The position numbers and the translations under genes are program-made. A DNA stretch of 64,000 nt, taken from contig RQOL01000660.1 of the NCBI GenBank assembly GCA_013076295.1, positions 6,910,896 through 6,974,895 of the forward strand, given 5' to 3'. This document shows positions 10,128-23,400 of the stretch, piece by piece. The DNA comes from Sanderia malayensis (taxonomy: Eukaryota > Cnidaria > Scyphozoa > Semaeostomeae > Pelagiidae). The number at the start of each line of letters is the position of its first letter. The first letter of the stretch is position 1. The notes beneath the pieces were generated by a model. The model saw only the letters and a list, made by a program, of their open reading frames with translations. It was not told where the DNA came from and did not search any database.

Positions 10128-13100
10128 TTACTTTTCAGGCTGAGAGATGCATCGCTTTTTATTCTTTCCAATTAAGTACACTCGCTTTTTTATCAATGCT
10201 AATAATGTTATTCCAAAACAAGCACAAATAGCATAACAAGCCAAAATAAACAAATTCGCAACGTGGTGTATGCCAAGTTCATAAAATGCATTATTTGCTC
10301 TGCAGGAAGAATCTTTGCCAAAGCTGAACCAGAACTTCAATAGCCTGTCTTTCTTTCCCGAGCTCACCAGACTTTGAGCTGCGATCTCAATCTTTCTTTT
10401 CAATGGAGAGTTCTTTTTGAAACCGAAGCCTAATGGTGCATAGCTTGAATCAGCTTTTACAACTCTCATTGAGCAGTCCTTTGATATTCTCAGTGAATGC
10501 ACCAAACTGATGTAGTCACTCATGAAAAAGTGAATTTTTCTGCAAAGAGATGGAATTTGGTGTAATGTAAATGGATCTTTGACAGTAAGTAACCTGGCAT
10601 GAAATGGGTCACAGTTGTTTACAGTTTTAGCGAATTGCCTATATGGAGTGACTGCTAGGATGCTCTAGGATGCAAATATTGTGATCTGCCATCAATCTGA
10701 AAACGTATCAGTGCACAGCAATCAATCCATCAAGATCACAACAGAGAAAGGTAATATAACAGAGTTGTTTTGCAGCTGGAGAAAACATTGTGTTGATACA
10801 GTGAAGGATGCTCTAGCAATCAGACTCATAGTGTGCCCTATTTTGATGCTGCAGGGGAAATTCAGAATAACATGGAGTTCTTACCCTTTCTCCAGATCTT
10901 TGATTGCCTCTTGATAAGTTTTATAATATTCAATTCTTGTAGACATTTTCCGAATTCGGTAATTTGGATGATTTTGCAGATAGTTGGCAGTAACCGTTGC
11001 AAACTGTGTGCCAATCTTATATTTACTCTTTTCATCAAGGATCTTTGGGTCGTTTAGTCCAGTAATGAATTCTGTTTCATCAACAACGACAAATGACGTA
11101 ATTAGATTTGCAGAGTAAGCAGCAACAATCATGATGAAAACACATGCAATGAAAATTGATATCACTCGACTAGCTGTCACAGATGGCTTTATTTGGATAA
11201 TTTCACCACAACAAAATGTACCCCAAACAAATTCCATACTTTCAGATATGCCAAACATGTGATCAGGTTCGTTCACCAGACGTCTGTTCTTCTGTAGTTC
11301 ACCAAATGGACTCAACCTTTCTATTGCCCAAATTAGTAAGACAAGCCCAAGTATAACAGACATGATTACAGCCCACAGGGTGGCACTGAAAGGGCTAAAC
11401 ACTCCTGATCCAACTTTTATATTGTCTTTAATATAGGCAATGCCATGGTGTGCCATTTCATAGGGACTTGTAAACTCTATAGCCTTCCGTCTCGAATCAT
11501 CCTCCATCATATCTACAGAAATGTCTGCATGTCCATCCATTATCTCCCTAACAAGGCCTGTTGCCTTTCCACTTGTCTTATTATAGCTACCATAAAGTCC
11601 ATCTCTGACCATATAAACAACAGCAACTATTTCGTGCTTGTCTTCTAAATATCTCAATATGTCTATGGCTAAGCCGTAGACGCAGATAGGAATAGTCATA
11701 TTTGTGCCACTGTTCCTATAGCGATAGCCGTACTTTCCGTACAGACCGCAATATGGTTCGCGTTGATCTGTTTTGTCAAAATCGATAATAGTTACCCATG
11801 GTTGAAAGGTGCTTGCAACTCCTACTCTTAATTCCATTGCAAATGGATTGCCACTGTTTTTGTGAATTACATCATGAGTCTTTGTGTCTTCTTTTATTTC
11901 TACCCATTCTCGTAGTACACTACTTCTTTGTTTAGCTTGCAGTATCATCATCTTGACATTTTTTATCCTTGAAAGAGAAAATTTGTGAAGATAATGAGAT
12001 TTAAAGTGCATATGCAACAAAATTTTATATAGCGGTTTTATTTTAAAAATCTGATCAACAAGTTGCGAAAAAACTTTCTAATAACGTATACTTTTTCGCT
12101 ATTAACCTTTAAAATAGCCAATTTTGACATTTTTCATGCGAAACACACTATCATGTCATCACAAAGCTGTGTTTGGATTGAACGTTGAAGGAGACTATTC
12201 TTTAAAAATTCAACATGACGAGCAGTGGGCAAAACATGGGGAGTATCTCGAGGGGAAATAAATAACAACTATTTGTGACAATTTCACCAATACCAAGTAT
12301 TGTGGGAATGTAATGTTGGAATGCTAATAGTATTTCAAAACCAATAATTCAGCATCTTTTTAGTAAAGGGACATTATTTGCAACCACTGAGGCCCACTAG
12401 GATGGCAAGACTTTGTGCTTTGTAACATTTGGCTCTGATTTGGAGTTAAGAGAGATAATGCCAACAAATAAGGGTTATATAAAAGTTAAAATCAAACACC
12501 AACTCTGAAATAAATACAGTAAACGTGCTACAGACACTCGGAGAAAAAGTGGCGACGCGGGATGACATCTTAGGTACCCATCGAAGGTACCCATTTTCAA
12601 AATTAAATTGTCTGCAACCCCAAACTTAAGTGGCACAAGAATTGTATTGACAAGTAACTTCACCAACTTGCAATAATATTATTTTGACCGACTGAAGCAA
12701 AGCAATAACTGGTGCCAGTTGTGCCTGGCACTGAAACATTGTAGCTAAATTATTGAGTGCGAGATTGTCATACCTTAACTTTGCTTTTTCACATTGACGA
12801 TCTTCTCGATAAGCATATCTGTTTAGTTTACATTTTGTTATTATTGTTGTCATGCTCTCAGAAACTGATGTGTACATCTCAGAACGAATTCCATAAAATC
12901 TACCCTTTGGTAATACGCATGTCAATTCAAGAGAATCGGCTGTTCTCTGCGTAAAAAACCAACTTACAGCATCTGCATATCCTGTGTATCCTACTGTCAT
13001 TGCAATTTGAAGTATCTTTAGTGCCAATTTCCCATTGCAGTCAATAATGTAAAGGTCCCCTTGCAAAAACGTGGCAATTTCTTTGTCACTGGTTTCCTCG

Positions 13101-13993
13101 GGCTTTATTTGAAGAAATAGAATTTTTCGCTTTGCTTCCGAGGATTTTCGCACGATTTTAGCAACTGAAATTTCACTGTATTCACTTCGGTCCGTTAAAA
13201 CTGTCAGACTCTTTCGTACTTCAAAGTTGTTTTCCATGTACGTCAAGATTTCTTCCGTCAAATAGTTGTGCTTTGAAAGCTACAAAAATAAAGCAACTTG
13301 GAATAATGTAATACTGTAACGCACATTCTCACTGCACATTCATTAAGCTTGATGGCTGTTTTTATTGTATATGATGTTAATGCAGGTCCAAAGTCATTGC
13401 CAAATAATTTCAGTAAATTACATGGTCACAGAAAAATTAATTTCATTAATGCAATTTGGAGACCGGCTTCAAGATATTGCAGGCTTTCTATAAACATCGC
13501 TTGAATGGGAAGAAATTTATTCCAGAATGATGTCCCTAATATTGCAAACTTACTTAATAACTATTTCCCATTCTCGGACTGTACTCCATGGAATTGTTTA
13601 TAATCGATATCTTTAAAAACTTACCTTGTCAATTCCACTAGAAAGAGGAATGAAATGAAAGCCATGTGTTCTGCTGGGTAAAAGTGACGTATCATCGTAA
13701 TGACCTGTCTCTTCAACTATTGCTCTCACTAAACTTTGTTTAAGGTTGCTGAAAGCTGTAACGTTTCGTTGAAAAGTGTGGCTGCGTAATTCTTGCGTCT
13801 TTGATATTAAGTTCAGTAAACTTAAATTCATTGGTAACTGCACTGTCTTTTCCACGTAGCTGGAGTTTTGTAATGCCATGTTAATATTTGTTGTTGAAGA
13901 TTCCTTTTGATAGATTCCAAGAGTTGTGCTTTTCATAGCCTCATAATGAGCGAGAAAAATGCTTGTGAGATAGTAAAATAAAAACGGTGGCAT
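10128..13993 (-). CDS. Ionotropic glutamate receptor, NMDA-like, complete (paralogue 1)
   Basis: Four minus-strand exons (13625-13993, 12672-13279, 10885-11967, 10128-10539) join in phase to an 823-residue protein ending at TAA. It would be a ligand-gated cation channel in the plasma membrane. Residues 1-19 look like a signal peptide. About 300 residues of amino-terminal domain follow, then ligand-binding half S1 with the conserved Arg near 485 (SRRKAIEF), helix M1 (~522-543), the pore loop (~566-582), M3 with AYSANLITSF (the SYTANLAAF signature, ~593-614), S2 with a ligand-contact Asp near 695 (FFMSDYISL), and M4 (~781-803). Asp at that site is as in NMDA-type subunits, but a true NMDA assignment is inference. 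Intron 2 uses a GC donor (12671-12670). The start ATG is chosen for the signal peptide. It is the intact partner of the receptor starting at 20064. Confidence 0.88.
12061..12625. repeat. Unclassified dispersed repeat B, copy 1 (receptor 1 intron 2)
   Basis: Several blocks match 25600-27125 in the same order and orientation: ATTAACCTT..AAATAG.CAATTTTG, GATAGTATTTCAAAACCAAT-like sequence, TTTGCA.CCAC, and GGCGACGCGGGATGAC with GGTACCCATTTT. Between blocks the copies diverge. No ORF seen, ends not defined, superfamily unknown. Confidence 0.5.
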
Positions 13994-14944
13994 CTTGTTT
14001 TTGTCCGAAAGATCAACACAATATCACAACAACTTTTATTTTAATGATCTTGCCTGTTTTGCATGATTTCTTGTTTCTTTGCTTTTCTTTGTTTTTACCA
14101 TCATGCAAAATTCTTTCTATTGTCTTCTTCTAAAGACCAAAATAGTATTTGCCAAGTACTAAAGCACTCAGAAATATCGAGGAATTACAACAGATGTCTG
14201 CCGCTTTTAGCTCGAAAACGGTGAGATATCTTTCTGTACTTCCAATGCATGCATCTTTCTTCCTTTGTCACCCACCTTGAACACAATAGCTAGCTATATT
14301 ACGCAAGCTATTGCTCTACCAATACTATTTTGCTGTGATTACTTAACTTTTATCAAAACTAGATGAGGGATCAAGGCGTAACAATGGTATATTGAAGTAT
14401 TTTGTGTTTTTGTAGAAGCCGGAGCTGTCAATCTCGTTGAATCCCCGAAAAAAATAATCTCATATGCTTCACGAAGGCTAATGCATTAATTCTGTAAAGT
14501 AATCGAGAGTTAAAGAACGCCGATTGTCGACGTGTTCTGCGGCAGCCAGTTGAATTATACCTGTTGTTCACAGCACAACTGAGTCATTTCTTTGAACACT
14601 CAGCAAAGAAAATATATTAACATGATCAATTGAAGAATAGCAATACAAGGACATGTTTTTATTATGAATTTTAATTTTAATGCATGCTGTTGAAAGTGGC
14701 GCAGTAAAATAACACAAAGCAACTTTTATTCATGAATAGAAAAAATAATGGTGGCTTTGTTAGTCAATTACAATAATTTTGCGTAATGAATTATATCGAA
14801 GGTGGAATTATTTTGATTGTATGAACAAAAAGCTAACTGTGCTTACACCTGCTCACCACATCCAGAAAACGAGTGTTTTTAATCCCCGAGCATTAGAACC
14901 CTCCAGCCCAAACCGTTTGAGCCTGCATTTCGAGTTTTTAAATG
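13994..14944. other. Upstream region of receptor 1
   Basis: AT-rich sequence upstream of the receptor 1 start codon, where its promoter should lie. No specific promoter element could be supported. Confidence 0.4.
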
Positions 14945-15425
14945 TCACAGAGATAGCCTATAAGATACACGAGAGTGCGTACTTTTATTGGCGTATCGAT
15001 ACCAAAGTTGAAGCATTAGTCGGCCATCTTGTTGGAGGCTCGTGGACGAATTTTAGGGTCTGAGGCCTTATAATTCAATTGTAAAGTACGTGGATATTAT
15101 TTTCGGTAAAGATCAAATAAATACTCAACTGCTCCTAAAATCATGATCGGTTCAAAATATTAAAATTTTATTGCTGGATCGAACATATTATTTTGCAGTG
15201 CAGTGTTGTATGAAAACAAGTGCCATAGGCATTTGGTGATACTAGGTTCTGGCGGATTTGCATTTTTTGGACTATTCACAGATAGGATAAATAATGTTTA
15301 AATCGATAACCAGTGACCCCTTGAATACAAATCTGCAAAAACAATTGTTGAATATGCCCGCATTCAAAATCATGCCCCTTTTTATTGGGGCCCTAACACC
15401 CACATCATCTGGCATTAACAGCAGG
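14945..15425. repeat. Unclassified dispersed repeat A, copy 1
   Basis: Shares long blocks with 61300-61802 in the same orientation, for example AAGTTGAAGCATT, GGCCATCTTGTTGGAGGCTC, TTAGGGTCTGAGGCCTTATA, ATCAAATAAATACTCAA and ATGCCCCTTTTTAT. No inverted ends or coding capacity seen, so it is probably a non-autonomous element or the remnant of one. Confidence 0.65.
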
Positions 15426-18400
15426 TAAATCCACAAATTATGCAAGCAAAATGTAGTAAACCGATGAACACGAATACCAGTAAGTAATTTTCTTATTATT
15501 ACCTGGTAGATTTTTTCGCTTACACTCTAAACACTACAATTGTTAAAATACGAGATGTCCTAGATTGCAAGAAACAAGAGAATCTTTTCAATGTTAGTTT
15601 CATGTTTGCAAGTTCCATTACGAGTTATTTCAAGTTTACAAGTTCCATTTCCATTTCCATTCCCTTACATCAACGACAACAGAAAATTCTCAGGAATTGC
15701 CCCATCTCGACGGAGGCTGTTCGTGAAATTTTTTGCTTTCTAGTTAATACGATCATGAGAGGGGTGTGCTTGTGCAAGAGAAAGTGATCATCCAAAAATT
15801 GTCTGCATCCGATAATGCAATGATCCCTTTTTCTCGAGGTTTTCTCTATTCTTATCTATAATGCTGTCAGCTACAGAAACAGATTATGGTGATAGAGATT
15901 GAATCTACGCGGTTTTCTTTCTAAAATAAGAACCTGGATGAATTAAACGTTTTATAATAGGCGGAGTGAAGCTAATAAATCATTTAGGAGGAAAGGACTA
16001 GCTAATACGTCCATTCATATTGCAGTGATTATCAAGATGAGGTAGCTACACGAAATAATTGCTTACCTGTGAATATCATTGCAATGCATATCACCAAGAT
16101 AACATAGGAGAAAGAAACAGCCTCACTACATTCAAGTCCTGCTATCTCGAAATCGTCCGGAAGATAAAAATATGTTCGACATAGCAGGAGTTCGAAATAT
16201 CCGGAGTAAACACCCAAATCGAGAACGAAGGGAAATGGGAATCTTTTCCAGTTATTTGAGATAATCGAGGTTCAGATAGCGAGTTTCGATTATAATTCCA
16301 GGAAACTAACTCACTTATAGCGGGTATATTGATATGTTTTAAAAAATATGTATCACCTCTGCATTGTTTTTTGCATACTTTGATCGTCGCCAGAGTGCTG
16401 ATAAATAGCATTTAGGTTAGTAGATCTTAGACAAAGCTAGATAAAGCCCTTACGTTCTTCTCAGCATCATGGAATAGCCAATCAACAACAAAAACGCAAG
16501 GTTCAATTGCAATTCTGTTTCACTTATTATTCCTGTTTTTAAAGGGGTTCTTGTTTTCAGGGTTAATTTTTTAAAATTTGACGAAGATTTATCCATGTAA
16601 ATGTTGAAAGTGTTTGTTTTTTAAATACTCTAAGAGTGATAAAATATATAAAACATGCAAAAAATGATGCAGAAATATTTTTCATAATTTCGGGAACATA
16701 ATTTCAGCTGTTTAAGGAAGGCAAGGTAAGTGGGGAGAAAGGCCGCTACAAAGTGAGTAAGTCGCCTCAAATTAGTTAGGTCATCTTGGCCCTATTATCT
16801 TATTTTAATATCATTGAAACAAATGCAATGGAGCCTCCTTGAGCTAATTCCTGCGCGAATTTTTATCAAAAATTCTTGTTATGAGCTGGTTGCTTTGGAT
16901 ACACAACTGAAGACACAACAATGTCTCATGTATTGAACGCCTAACCAATTAATTCAATCGAAGAACAATAGAAACAAAACAAATCTCAACAAAAAAGCAC
17001 CTGTTCAGCTCTTCAGTCGAGGTGTATAAAAACTTTGTTTTAATTCAGATGTGCTGTGCTGTCATGGAGGGTTTGAAACAAAACTCGAAAATCATTTTTT
17101 AAAAGTGCGAAAGTTTGTATCTGCATAACTTTTGATAACTTCTTCCCAATAACAGAGATATGCTGCAATTTTGTTCAATTGCAATTTTCGTTTTAGTCCA
17201 CTTAATACACATTCCTTGCATCGGAATATTTTAGTTAATAAAGTAACTTGATTTTCTTTTCAAAGGTTCTTGAATATATTGCGTTGGTCCTCAAATATTA
17301 TACGTTGTTGTTTATTATAATTCGTGCATGCCTAAATTGCGAATTATATTTTCGCCACAAGTCTTTCATAATTTTCCGCAGTCTTAAATCCAGGCACATT
17401 TTTAAAAGAAGTCTAGAATCCAGTTTGGTTCTCTTTATGATACGTTTTTGTCTGTGACAGAAGTTGATAAAATTGCTCTAATTTCACTTAGTTTCCAAAT
17501 TTCTCTAATTTTAAAAATTTTGAGGGGCGGTGGAACTAGCTTTTACATGCTCTTAAAATATTGTTTTTTTAGTTTGCTGCATTCAAGTTTTAAGATCAAG
17601 TAACTAAATTGTTATTGCAAGGAATTAAAATTGTAAAGATAAAGGGTCTAAAAGTGCGTTGTTCTTTTTTTCTGGAACACAACTATCAAGCTCGCAAAGT
17701 GCGATTTTGAAATTATATAATTTGATATTATTTTGTTTATTTTCCATTTAATAAAATACAGCGACATGAGATTGTAGCTAAGAGCAATCTGTCACGAGTA
17801 ACCTGAAGGCTTTCGTGATCTTTTCTTTTAATTCTAAGCCCTCTCTCTGTTTCAATTATTTGGCTTGGAGTAGGGTATTTAAAGGGCTTATGCAGCCTAA
17901 AGTGACATAGATCTTTTTACGGAAATGGAGAGAAAAAGATCTGAGTATCACTATGAACCTATTTTGAGTTTTTCTGACTAGTATAAGTATGTTTTTTTAA
18001 GCTCAAACACACCCAGGTCTTTTGAAGAGCTATGACGTCAGTTTGATGACACACAAATCATTTTTATAGGGGTCAGTATGGGAAAATTTGCTAGCGTACG
18101 ACAGTTTTTTGATACCTCGGCTTAGATGACGCCGAATTAAATTCTCTCACCACTGGCTAAAAGAGTCATATTTTTCTCACCTTATGAGTCAATTTGCGTT
18201 GCCGTAAATTAAATGCAAAAATTTTAACAATTTTTGAAAAAGATAAAACTTTTATGCTTTTGCTTCAGTCTGACGTCAGAATAAACCAAATTATTGTTCT
18301 TCAACTATTGTTCCCTGAGCAAGAGCTGCCTCGCCTGTTGAAACAGTGGCTGGCTACAATCTTTTTAAAATGTCGGATTGCGAAAATAGTAGTTCAAGAC

Positions 18401-20063
18401 AAGTCCCTCTGACAACGAAGGACGAAGTCTTCCTGAGGATAGCGAAGAAGACGAAGACTATTCAGTAGTCAGTTCGTATAGTCGAAATTCATACGAAGGA
18501 GAGCAAGAAGTCCTGGAGCTGGGTGCGGCAGTGATGATAAAGAATCGGGGTATCAATCTCTGAAAGAGTTGGACGCCCGTTTTGAAAACAATACTTTTGT
18601 TGATAATTGGTTAGTTCATTTGCAATTTGATAAGTTTTGGCAATACATTAATTTTATTGAATAAAATTTCAATCATATGAATTTTGTTTATGGTACTGTT
18701 TTGTGTTTAGTTACCTTACGGTCCAGGTCTTTAGAAGAGTTACGGGACTTGTGGAGAGAGATAAATTTCCTTTTGGTGCAAATCGCGCTGTTGGATTCCC
18801 CTACAATACATTATGGGCAATGAAACGCCTTTTTAATACTCTTTATTAGTATTTGTTTCCATATTTTAAGTTGCATATTGACGACATTCAGTCAAGCCGG
18901 CTTGTTGTTTTTGTTAGCCGTGACACGCAAAGGTGTCTGGGATTGCGCATCATTCTGACGTCAATTTCTTCAATTTCTTCCATTTGTCCAAATTTCCTAT
19001 TTCCGACAAAGAATAACTCGAAAACTACAAAATATTTTTAAATTATACTTGCGGCATGTTGATAAGCATGCTGAATTTTATACTTTTCAGCATATACTTG
19101 GCTTAGAACACTGATTGATATCATGACCCGAGAGCATAGCAATGTAACAGCCATAATCACACGGCTTTCCAGATTTGCGATAAAAGACAATATTTGAATC
19201 CCACTTCTGTGACCACTATTGCTTATACATCTTTTATACGTTACCGATCTTATATTTGCAAGCCATATATAGATAAATTTCGATAGAAGTCTCGAAATGA
19301 AAAGACCTGTAATGGTCAGTCAGTTGGCAGAGTCTCACGCATGAGTGCATTGAAGATGGAGAAATGGGAACATATTTCGATATGAGACTTGCCACAAAAT
19401 TGTCTATTTGTTGAGTACTCAAAGATGGAACACTACACGTTTTGATTAAAACGTGATATTGCGGTTGTCTTTGAGGATCAGTGCTGGGATCAGTTCTATA
19501 TAACAATTGTATGTTGTAGCAGAATGACAATCTAACTAATCGAAATTTCAGAAACGAAAGGCCAATTTAGGCAGGAATACGACAAGATCACAATGAGCAA
19601 CAATGAAAGTACTGTAACTGACTGGAGAGTAGGTAGGAAAATAACGCAAGGTAGCAGGTGCATGAATTAAGCATAGATATTCCCACTTTGTTTTGATGCT
19701 AGAAGTAAGAACCAAATTTTCAATCGGTTTTTATGTTTAACAGAAGAGATACAGCATTGCGCACCCCATTGTAGCTATTCAATCTATGTGAGACTGATAG
19801 GCTGGCATATTTATTGCGAGGATGGGCAAGCATTGGCTTTCTTTGATGGCTTGATATTTTTTCTATTGCAAATTTGACAATGGGAAGCGAAAGACAGCTT
19901 GGTTTGCTAACATGGTTTGTAGATAAGCAAAGATTATCTAATCAATCAGAAATATTTGCAGTTTTTTTCTTTTCAGTTAATGCTAAATTTGTTTTCTGTT
20001 TTTGATTTATTTCGTACAAGTTAAGGTCCTACTTGGTTTTTGGGAATGCAGCTATAAACAACA
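15426..20063. other. Intergenic region between the head-to-head receptor genes
   Basis: Largely AT-rich with no supported gene. A minus-strand open stretch near 16066-16270 encodes a hydrophobic, membrane-helix-like segment followed by a plausible GTAAGC donor, but no homology is apparent. Near 18370-18600 an acidic Ser-rich stretch broken by a frameshift looks like a transposon-protein remnant. Promoters for the two divergent receptors should lie here. Confidence 0.35.
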
Positions 20064-20429
20064 ATGGCTGGAGTTTTACATCAACAAAAATTTCAGTATT
20101 GTATTTGGATCTTGGCACTTTTTAACGTGACAATGGCTGCAAGATTTATGTTAGGAGTTTTTGAAAACAAAACTCTTTCTAAAAATCTGGATCAAGCATT
20201 GACAACATCGGCAATAATGAAATGGAAAGCCGTCCACTTGAAGAAGAGTTTCAGCTTAATTGATATCGTTGCAGTAGCTGAATCAATGCAAGAACATGAT
20301 CTTCATGTTATTACGGACATGGAAATTGTGAAAGCAGCAATTCTTCAAGAATCTCTGCAGAATTGCGAAGTTGGTAGTAAAATGAAAAAGACCAATTATT
20401 TTACCTCACTGATGCATAGAACGCAGATG

Positions 20430-23400
20430 GTAAGTATATAATGAACCAGAAATTTATATTATTGGACTTCAGTGTGCATTTTTAAATATGTAGAAACATT
20501 TCGGCAAATTATGATATCAGTTGATGATATTTCTACCGTCTAGGCAAAAAAGTAACCTCCGTAACATAATAATTTGTAGAAAATGCATCTCAAGGAAAAA
20601 TGTTCTGGAAATTCTACCGTCCAATATTCAGCTCAAAAGACATCTTGTGTAAAATATTATATATTCATGTGTGTCATTTTTGAGTAGTGGTAATTTTAAA
20701 AATCATGGTCGTGAAACCTACTGTTGACAACTTTAAAAAGCGAATGGAGAAAAGTTAAAAATAAGAAGACAAAACAAAAATTAAACGAGGTTTTCAATGC
20801 ATTTTGTAGCCGTTCTGTCCGAGTATTTGCTATTGAACTATTTTCACTATTTTTTGTTCTCACGACAAGCCCCATGCCCGTTCCATAGCTTAGAGCACCG
20901 GCACAAAATGGTGTATCTTATTGTCAGGCAAATTGTCAGGTTTTAGGAAATTCAGAAATGGTTTGCTTTCTTCTCTAACTTTTCTCAGTTTGCAAATTCA
21001 GGATAAATGTTTTCTTCTTGTGATGTTTTCGGCATATTGCTTTCCTCTGAACAATTTGAAAGTGACAAGACATGTTGCTCTTCCAGCAGAGTCAATTTTT
21101 ATGCATTAAATGTCATAACAGCAGGTTTCACGACTAGAATTTTGAAATTTACAGCTGCTCAAAATTGAAAAACCATAAATACCAAACATTTTTATACAAA
21201 ATGTTTTTCAGTTAAACATTGTGTTGTAGAAATTTGCAAAAAGTTGTTCTACCTTTCCTAGACATTCCTTTGTTCAGGGGGCAACTTTTTGGACCACTTT
21301 GTATGTTACTATAACAAGAGCATAGGGATGTTTTAATTGAAGACTTTTTCATGCAAAAGCCTTTGAAGAATCTCATATATTTATGAGAAAATATGCCATG
21401 CCTTCATATTGCCTACTTACATTGTTGATACGTACTGTAGAAAAGAATGATGCGCAGAAGATCACGTTATAATATAACCTTTATGTTTGCTGCTGCTGAA
21501 AAGAACAATGTCACTAATTTCATTTATTCTGATAATATATGTATTCACACTTTTGAATATTTATAACTATGGTGAAATGTTATCTTCCAAGGCAATGATG
21601 ATATGATCGTTATCAAGTTAGATGTTGGAAGCAAAGGAAACGCACCAATATCTACAAAACTTATGATACACAATTCTGAGCATACTATGTAGTTGGCCAA
21701 ACTCTGAACCATTACCTTTTTGAAAATACTTGAAAAGACTGACCTGCTGTACAGCTAAATATGATTATATATTATTATGGCGTGTGAGAAAGGCTATTCA
21801 AAGCTGTGACGTTGATAGCTTGTGGGACTGGATTTGACATACCCAGGTAATGATTCAACTTACAGCAATGATGTCCCACATTTGTAATCAATTTCCACCC
21901 AAGGTGATATTTTATCAGGTAATGTTTCATGTCTTTGATGGATATTTTTGAATAGTTGCTTTTAAGAAAAGAAAACAACAAGAATCTTTCATCAATTTCA
22001 GCAGGCCTTGTCATATCTAACAAGATGGGATTGGTGTCATCACAGTGCCAAATTGCGCATAGTTGCCAAGTCATGAAGTGTGATCACCTATGTTCAAGCA
22101 AGTTGCTTACATGAGGTTTCATTCATTGACAAGGAGATGGACCCAATTTTTTCATTTTATAAATAGAATTACTCAAAATGACACGATTGTGAGCTTCCAT
22201 GAGATAAAATTGACACAAGCAACTTTAACTGAGATTGAACACGGACTTGCGGGCTTTATGCCAATGTCCCACCAATAAAACATTTGTCTTCGATGTGATA
22301 GAGCAAGCCAGTAAAAGTTTGAGCAGCAACTTTAAACAACGTTTTCGTTTCATGATAAAACAAGGTTTTTAACATATGATATTTTCGCTGCCACCGAAAT
22401 AAAATCATCTCACCATAAATTCAATTTGCAGCTGTGGTGCTTTATTTTTGTGTTAAGTCATTTGCGTTAAGTCATTAGCTATGCGTTAAATGTAATGTAT
22501 TTTCCTTTCCGAGGATAATAGTATGTTTCATGAAGTACACAAACAAGTATTTTATTTAACTATCTTAAACTCTGAACAGCTGTGATGCGACTCGTTTGTA
22601 ATAACTGATTGAATATAGAAACTCCGCCCTGGCGCGGATTTAGACCATACATGACAGGCATCTTGATAGTGTTAACCTATCCATAACTCCTCAAAATGCC
22701 TTGGTTGAAATATATATATTTACAAATCACAGGCCATAGTAAATGTCAAAATGTTTCTTGGATTTACTTAACGTTAGATAGTAGCAATCTGAATGAACAC
22801 AATATGATAGAGTAACTTCCACAAAACAATTTGTTAAGTAGAAACAATCGAAGAACAGACTGACACAAGGAAAGCAAACAACCAAGAGCTTACACATTTG
22901 AAACGGTTTACATTTTGGTGAATATATTTTATCAAGTGCTTAGGCCTACTGCCAATTTACCTCCAAAACATCGACGTCCAAGGTGAATGGTAATACCATT
23001 CGCCATATCGACATTGATACACATGTGCTGATACATTTATTTTGCATCTAGATTACACCTCGATGTCCAGCTTGCTTGTCTGAAAATGCATTTTCATTGG
23101 TTGATATGTCTTCAGTGGGGCAAGACTGCGTTGAAGGGATCAGAATTGAAGTTTCTTATTTGTTTTTCACGCCATTGACAGCACATAAGTTACAAATAAA
23201 AAACATGATCACACCAACATGATATGACAGGAGTTCCTATGACTTTGGTCACCTATTAACTAAAAATTTAGATATCAATACATAATTTACGGGCCAGAGG
23301 TGCATGTTGAAGTAAAAATAATCCGACGTAATCTCATTGGAGGATAATGCCAGGTTCTTGTCTCTATTTTATTAGCAGCCCCTAATAAAGGCCTTTGAGA

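Noticed and set aside
16066..16270. Minus-strand hydrophobic exon with GTAAGC donor
   Set aside because: One membrane-like helix and one donor are not enough. No partner exons found.
18370..18610. Acidic Ser-rich coding-like stretch
   Set aside because: Needs a frameshift and has no domain I can name. Too short to list as a gene.
19234..19530. 98-codon minus-strand ORF between the receptors
   Set aside because: Does not resemble the receptor N-terminus or any domain I know.
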